NCBI RefSeq assembly: GCF_000764305.2
Contig: NW_025935231.1
Location: forward strand, 372,001 to 436,000
Direction of reading: 5' to 3'
DNA length: 64,000 nucleotides
From: Hyalella azteca
Lineage: Eukaryota > Arthropoda > Malacostraca > Amphipoda > Hyalellidae
Shown piece by piece: positions 58,086 to 64,000 of the stretch. The translations under genes and the position numbers were made by a program. Under the pieces are notes generated by a model. It was not told the DNA's origin. It did not search any database and saw only the letters and a list, made by a program, of their open reading frames with translations. Each line of letters opens with the position of its first letter. The stretch's first letter is position 1.

Positions 58086-58515
58086 ATCAGTCGGGCAAAG
58101 GTTCCGACGCGGCTCGCTGCTGTCGGCGCCATGCTTCACTCAAACGACCTTCAATATCTCTCTGTCGGGCAGCGGAACTGAGAGCAGATTCTAGCCCAAC
58201 CAAAAACTCCTCCAAATCTCAAATTATTTCTCAAAAAATAACGTAATCTCCTACAAACCGAGAAAAAACGCTGCTTCAAATGCGGTCTTTGGAAGTTAAA
58301 GATTTTAGGTGTACGGCCTCTCCTTGGAATTTACTCGACATTGATAGGTTGTAAACGTTAATGTAATTGATATTTGACACTGGCATAACCTTTATGTCCC
58401 ATACTCATATAATAATGAATGTTTCTTGTAGAATAAAAAATGATTGTTAGACTCTTGTGAGGTCAACTCGCACAGCTTACACTAAATTTGGCACGTTTGC
58501 GTAAAAAAGAACTGT
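58086..58515. other. Spacer
   Basis: 58090-58200 is GC-richer. No gene or repeat is recognised. Confidence 0.3.
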
Positions 58516-58875
58516 GTGCACAAGCATCGTATTGACACATCAGCAGATCGAACTCGCAAATGGTCGAATGATGCGTGGTCACCACACGCATGTTTAACGT
58601 TCACGCATTATCTTGACATCACATCGTACATGCATACACATGCATCACCATGCGTCGTATCCTGCGACCACTTCGGGATCACAGGATTAGGGACAGATGA
58701 GGAGAGGATCCTGCGGATTCTGCGAGCCGTTGCGATGATCTACAGCGCAGGAGACCATGCATCTTTTTGCGGTTTGCGTCGTGCAAGAAAGCTGCATGCG
58801 CCAGGAGAGGTCTCACTGCTTCCTAAAATCCGGCCTCGAAAGATTTGTATAAATGGAAAAAATCCACAGGCATAG
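58516..58875 (+). CDS. 119-codon ORF with an annexin-like motif, possible exon fragment
   Basis: Residues 57-69 read GLGTDEERILRIL (58684-58722). Annexin repeats carry a G-x-GTD-E calcium-binding loop followed by I..IL, so the match to the family consensus is close over these 13 residues. ACAG directly before it could be a splice acceptor, though the upstream tract is not pyrimidine-rich. After ILR the similarity stops and no further annexin repeat is visible nearby. The first 50 residues are histidine-rich and look non-coding. It may be a decayed exon or a coincidence. Confidence 0.22.
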   Translation: MHKHRIDTSADRTRKWSNDAWSPHACLTFTHYLDITSYMHTHASPCVVSCDHFGITGLGTDEERILRILRAVAMIYSAGDHASFCGLRRARKLHAPGEVSLLPKIRPRKICINGKNPQA

Positions 58876-61800
58876 AAAAATTGATTCTGGAATTATTTAC
58901 GAATTTTAACATAATAGTGAAATGAACAAACTATCGTAAAATACCAAGAATATAAAGAAAATTTCCATACTTTATTCAGGTATTTGACAATTTTTGCACG
59001 AGTAGAAAAGTCGATCTAAAAATCTCAACAGCAATAAGTAACGCAAGCAAGTGAACTGTTAACGAAACATGAGACACAGTAATTAGTAACCGAAATCGCC
59101 AGATTATTTAAGAAGCATGCCACGCATTAATTAGTGCGTAAATTATTCGATTATTAACGTAATTTGCCTCGCGCAAAAAATCAGAAAAATCAGAATCAGA
59201 AAAATCAGTAATCAGAAAAATTAACCATGTGACCATTAGAAAATGCAGACACTCTTTTTATTGTAGATATTCAATTTAAAAATCCGACATTTTTTCAAAT
59301 AGAGCGAAATATATTCATACCTACTTTCTCATATCAATTAACTTTGGGTCATAAATTCTTTTAAATAGAACGTTTGATAAAGTTAGACATATTGTGAATA
59401 TACTGAGGATTTGATTGTGGGTTCTAACAGCAATGAGGCTGGAGCCTGACCTTGCACCTTGGGCTTGACCTGCAACTGCCGCTGCAGAGCATTGGTTCTA
59501 CGTCTTGTGATTTACAAAGAATTTGAAAGAAAATAAAAACTGCTTTGTGATTTGGCATCAGGCGCAAGTAGAGCGTGTGGCGGCCATTATTTAATATGAA
59601 CAGCAAAGCACGCAGCGTCTCAAGTTGAGCAGAAATTTGTTTAATAGGAATGCATTCGATTGGAATGCAATTCCACTTGCATTCAATTCGATTTGAGGCT
59701 CATTTACAATTTTTACTGGGAACCATGTATACTGCAAATCACTGCATCCACACAGACGGGCAGGCTATTAAAAACACACACATGTAGCAGCTCACGCAGT
59801 ATAGACACGCACACGATGCCTCGTGTAGATGCGCGGACAATACAAGCACATATAATCATACTTAGATAGATGCACTGATAAGTAGACATACAATTAAATA
59901 AATGAATAGGTGAACACTAATATGCGCACGCTAATATTGAAACCTCAAATGCACGCTGAAACAGAAACACACGAAACCGAAGCTCACACACCCACCGACA
60001 CGCACACACAGAATTTAATCTCACACACACACAGAGCTCATGTTTAAATAAGAGGACCTGTTGCCTCTGTAGATGAATGGCAGAAGGAGCGCTACTTGAC
60101 GTCTGCTCCATTTGAGGGAAGTTTCCGGTCTTGCGGATTATAATTCAAGCTTTATGACATTCAGTGCCTTGAATTTGCCCTTATCTGTCCAGCAATGAAT
60201 TTGAATAGGGAAGATAAAATAGATAATTCCTGCAACGAATTCGGACGAAGGCGAACCTAAAGAAAGCATCCTTGGGAGGCTCGCCACTTGTCCTGGCAGT
60301 GACTTAAGAGGATAAGTTAAAGCCCGGTTAAGGGAACCTGAATTTGGTCTTAACGCAGCAAAATATTTTGGTACGGGAAGAAAGAGGTAAAGACGTGCTC
60401 CACCTAAACGCCCAGGAACATTAAAACAACATTAATATATGCATCTAGATTTGAATAAGAAAGAAGAGATTTTCAGTGGATAAAGCAACAAGTTGGAAGA
60501 ATCTAAGATGGATTATTGCCCAAGTGTTACAATTATTCACCCGTAATACAACTTAGCACTAACCGTTGTGGATTAAGTGAACAGGTTTAATAACAGTCGA
60601 GTAGCTAGTACCTGCTTGTTGCCTCAAAATGAAGAGGACATTTATAGGGGAGAGCTTTAAAAATTTGTTTTTAATAAAAAACTTAAAATTATGTCATAAT
60701 TGAAAATTTCAAATCAAATTTCGCATTCTCTGATTTACGTTCCAATTACGATTAAAAACCTTTGGGGCAAATTGGCCTAATAAAATTGAATCCTATAAAT
60801 AAAATAAAAAATGTGAGAGAAATTTGCTGTAAAACACGGAGAAAATACGTGACTTTGATTTATTCGAGAATGAAATGGGCAAACTTCAGGTATAAATACT
60901 CACAATGGAGATTAATTTGAAATAAAATATTTTTTCTAGCTATTAAAGCCACACAAATGTCATCGTTGGATTTCATTCCACTATCTCAAGTGGTATAATG
61001 GTGCGTATTTTCATGAATATTTAAGTCAAAATTGAGGCTTATAATTTTTATACGTTACAATTAAATGGTTAACTATAAACATTTGTAGGAAGCTGCCGGT
61101 ATCTTGACCAAGAATTTTCAATTTCTTTAAAGTTTCCCCCAATAGGGATATTTTCTCACAGAAACGAGCTGGATATTTAAAAAAAATGGATTGACTGACG
61201 AATGGAACCACAATATAGATATTTTCTAGGTACCTACGGTTCAAGATGATCTTTACAGAGAATAATGATTGTTAATTCCTTTTTTTTTCTCTGAAAAGTG
61301 ACATCATTTTCTGCGAATATCTCAACTGGCTGCATATCTTTCGGTTCACCCTAAATTCTAGGATGTTTGTCCGAGCTTTCAATTACGGAACTCAAGCCGA
61401 CGCGGCCTGACTCGTGCCAGGGCCAGCGGCCTCAACCATCCATTCAATTCTTGAGTTGCAGCTCAGGCAAGTCGTTTTCCATGCAGAAAGTTCCACTGCT
61501 CCCCTGCCAGTTAATCAGAAAGTTAGATCCATATATCTCATGGAGAATTTCAACCTTAACTTCTGATGGAACGAAAAGAAAAGACCAAGAACGAAAGGCT
61601 CGCCGCGAGTGGCATTCGAGTCATTTTTCATGCGAGTGACGGGCCCATTGTAGAGAGCTGCAGCTACCGACTGTAGCCTAATGGACACAATCTCGCTTCA
61701 GCTACACAAACCAAAACTAATTGCTTTTCTAGAGGGCCTCCAGTCCTGACTCTCTCACCGTCTTGAGAAATGGACCTAGCTTTCAAAATCGTCAAGATTT

Positions 61801-64000
61801 GCGCGTTAACAGACCTTCAAACGCAGCAAAAACTCCTCGTAAATTTTGACCACCACTGAAATTCCACTTCACTTCGGCTTCTTTTTTGACTCGATGTCGA
61901 CCTGAAGAATTTCTTGGACCAACAAGAAAGCGTTTTGAAAACTCAGGTCGCGTTGAGATGCAGGGCTGGAGGCACTGTGTTTAATTCATATAGTATTGAA
62001 TATGCTTCATTAACATGCCGCAGATATCCTTCATTTTGAGCCTCCATAATTTTTACGACAAAACCGCTAATGCTGCTGCTCTCAGTTTCTGAATATTCGA
62101 GAAAATATATAATTATAGCATTGCAAGTGCTTGGTGCTGAACATAAGGTTTTAAAATTTTAATACAAGCATCATAAAAATTGAGACATTGTTGGTCTGTC
62201 ATGCCACTTTGAAATTTTGGAGCAGTAACAGTCCATGGCGGTTCTCGGCCATGAAGTTTAAAAAACAATTCGTAAAATACCATTCAAATTACATGTTTCT
62301 TAATTAAATTCGCCCTGACTTCAATTTTTACGCAAGTTTCTACATATGCTCATGGGCTGAGAGGGGAAATTCGGTATGGTGTTGAGACGCAGGAGCGATC
62401 CAGAGGGGATGGGAGAGACAGCGACTAATGATGAGAAGCTTCCGTGGAGTAGCAACAGTGTTATCCGAAGCTGGCGCTGATGCTGCTCCAGCGCCACAAA
62501 GATGCGATCACAAGGCTTTTTCGGGCCACATTTTGCCTTATATGGGCGCTCACGGCCTCGCATCTGATGATCTGCAAGTATTCTTTTCTCAATGGTTAGA
62601 AAAAGACAGAAAATAATGGAATGAGGATGAACGATCAATGGTCGAGATCAAAAATAAACATTAGGGATCGAAAAAAAACAATCCGTTCTTCTGAATGCTA
62701 TGCCAGTTTTAAAATATGCTCACTAATAGACTGTTATGATATGTAAGCAAATTTTACTCGGTGTTTGAAGCAGATGCAGTCATGAGAGTTATTTTAAGAT
62801 GCGAGTTATTCCAGGAATGCGTGTTTACAGAGCTCTAAGCGAAAAAATAATAGATAATCCATTTTGAAATACCTGTGCAAATTTTAAATCATGAAAGAGA
62901 AAGCTATGTTCAGTATTCATGCTCTAAAACTAACAGTTTAGATAAAACCCCCCTATTTATTTCGCACATAAAAGTGTTCGAATTCTCATTCAGCTTGAGA
63001 ATATTCAGTGCAACGCTACAGCTCCCTATCAGTTTAATGATTGCCATATGCCATTCTCTGCTTCATTGCCATCAGAACACGCAATGTGGCACATAAAATT
63101 GCTTGAAAATCAAACTGTCACTTTGGAAACACGGGAATCTTCTGCATGCGTAATTTGCTTTCGGTTTCGGAGGTGGCAACATTCGTCTTCAGCGTTCGTC
63201 GTGATTCATGGGGAAAGATTCCACCTAATAGTGGACAAAAACTGGACAAACCTCGTCGTAGCAGGTCTCTAATTTTTATAAAAGTGATACCTCTACACCG
63301 TCAATACCAGTGGAAAAATAACAGTTTAAATTTGAGCCCAGCAACGGTATCAGGATATATTCGGCAGCATTGTTGTGAGTATTTATATATAGCATTCTTA
63401 AGTATGCGCAAGCGAGTATGCGTGAGTATACGCATTGTATGAGTATGTGTGGCATTGGAAGCCATATATGACAGTGGAAACAACAACCTGCGAAATTAAC
63501 TTCAAAATAATAAGCAAATCGCATGCAAGAAGCTCAATGTAGGAAATATTTGACAGCGTGGCTACGTTAAAACCTGACCAATGTGCGGTCGTGTACGAGG
63601 TTCTGAAGAATAGAAGAGAAACTGATAATCCTAGTATGTTAATCCGATATTGATAGTTTGGTAATCTCATTCCATAACCAAGTATCTGGGACACGAGTAA
63701 CCTTGCGCCACGTTTGAGCAAAGTTCTTAAGCTGCTCATGACTCGTGATACACATCAGTCGGTTGCTTGCCTGTAGTCATGTTCGTAAGCTTCATTCCAG
63801 CATCCAAAATGACAGTAAGCATCTTGATTCCCGAAAATTCGTGTGTTCATCCTAACCTAAAGGACTACACACATTCCCCTAATCACTCCGTACACGAATA
63901 CTGATCATGTTGATCTGACTACAGTTGTTTCTCTGCCGTATATAGTTTCAATATTTATGCAATTCATATATGTGAGCAGGATCAGAGGTGCAGTGCGTCA
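58876..64000. other. 5 kb AT-rich DNA without recognised genes
   Basis: Short ORFs (for example 62428-62616 plus, 62638-62321 minus, 63146-63442 plus) have no motif I know. CAGAAAAATCAGAAAAATCA words occur at 59185-59220, CA-rich microsatellite at 59990-60035, and GTATGCG/GAGTATGCGT words at 63400-63450. No transposon ends or large arrays are seen. Confidence 0.35.

Overview
The window looks like intergenic or intronic DNA from a large, AT-rich, repeat-dense invertebrate genome. I find no bacterial-style gene clusters, no operons and no long intact open reading frame. Every ORF above about 150 codons lies in a tandem repeat. The mix of non-LTR retrotransposon debris, DNA-transposon relics with terminal inverted repeats and about thirty minisatellite arrays in 64 kb would suit an arthropod such as an amphipod crustacean. 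That placement is inference from style, not from a diagnostic gene.

Layout. 0.4-8 kb holds minisatellites, a 1.27 kb TA-flanked inverted-repeat element (1903-3176), its 228-bp deletion derivative (6919-7146) and a 144-bp MITE (5425-5568). 8-16 kb holds a 1.08 kb TTAA-flanked element (10516-11592), a long foldback hairpin (12657-12778), a scarred LINE fragment (14572-15035) and, inserted at its tail, an 807-bp hAT-like element with a perfect 8-bp target duplication (15044-15850). 16-19.5 kb is unremarkable AT-rich DNA. 19.6-22.2 kb is a cluster of short arrays spoiled by library artefacts. 25-30.3 kb carries large arrays, including a 1.1 kb array of about 22-bp units. 34-36 kb, 39.6-40 kb and 41.9-47.9 kb carry further arrays, including two head-to-head copies of one 19-bp array next to a 125-base N gap. 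48.25-48.83 kb is a GC-rich island with Pol III-like boxes. A 40-bp perfect palindrome lies at 49017, and a second copy of the 144-bp MITE family at 51835. Arrays at 54.9-58.1 kb close the repeat-rich part. The last 6 kb holds little.

Assembly quality matters here. Nextera mate-pair junction adapter (two Tn5 mosaic ends back to back) is embedded at 21140, 21589 and 39737, with a partial copy at 22040. A 350-bp stretch at 21177-21526 is an exact copy of 19035-19384, starting directly after one adapter and ending at an N. These are laboratory artefacts and should be masked.

No set of genes works together here. The only hints of host coding sequence are a 13-residue annexin-like motif near 58.7 kb and a few unrecognised ORFs, all held at low confidence. 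The biology supported by sequence is transposon relics with target-site duplications and an unusually dense, fast-evolving minisatellite landscape.
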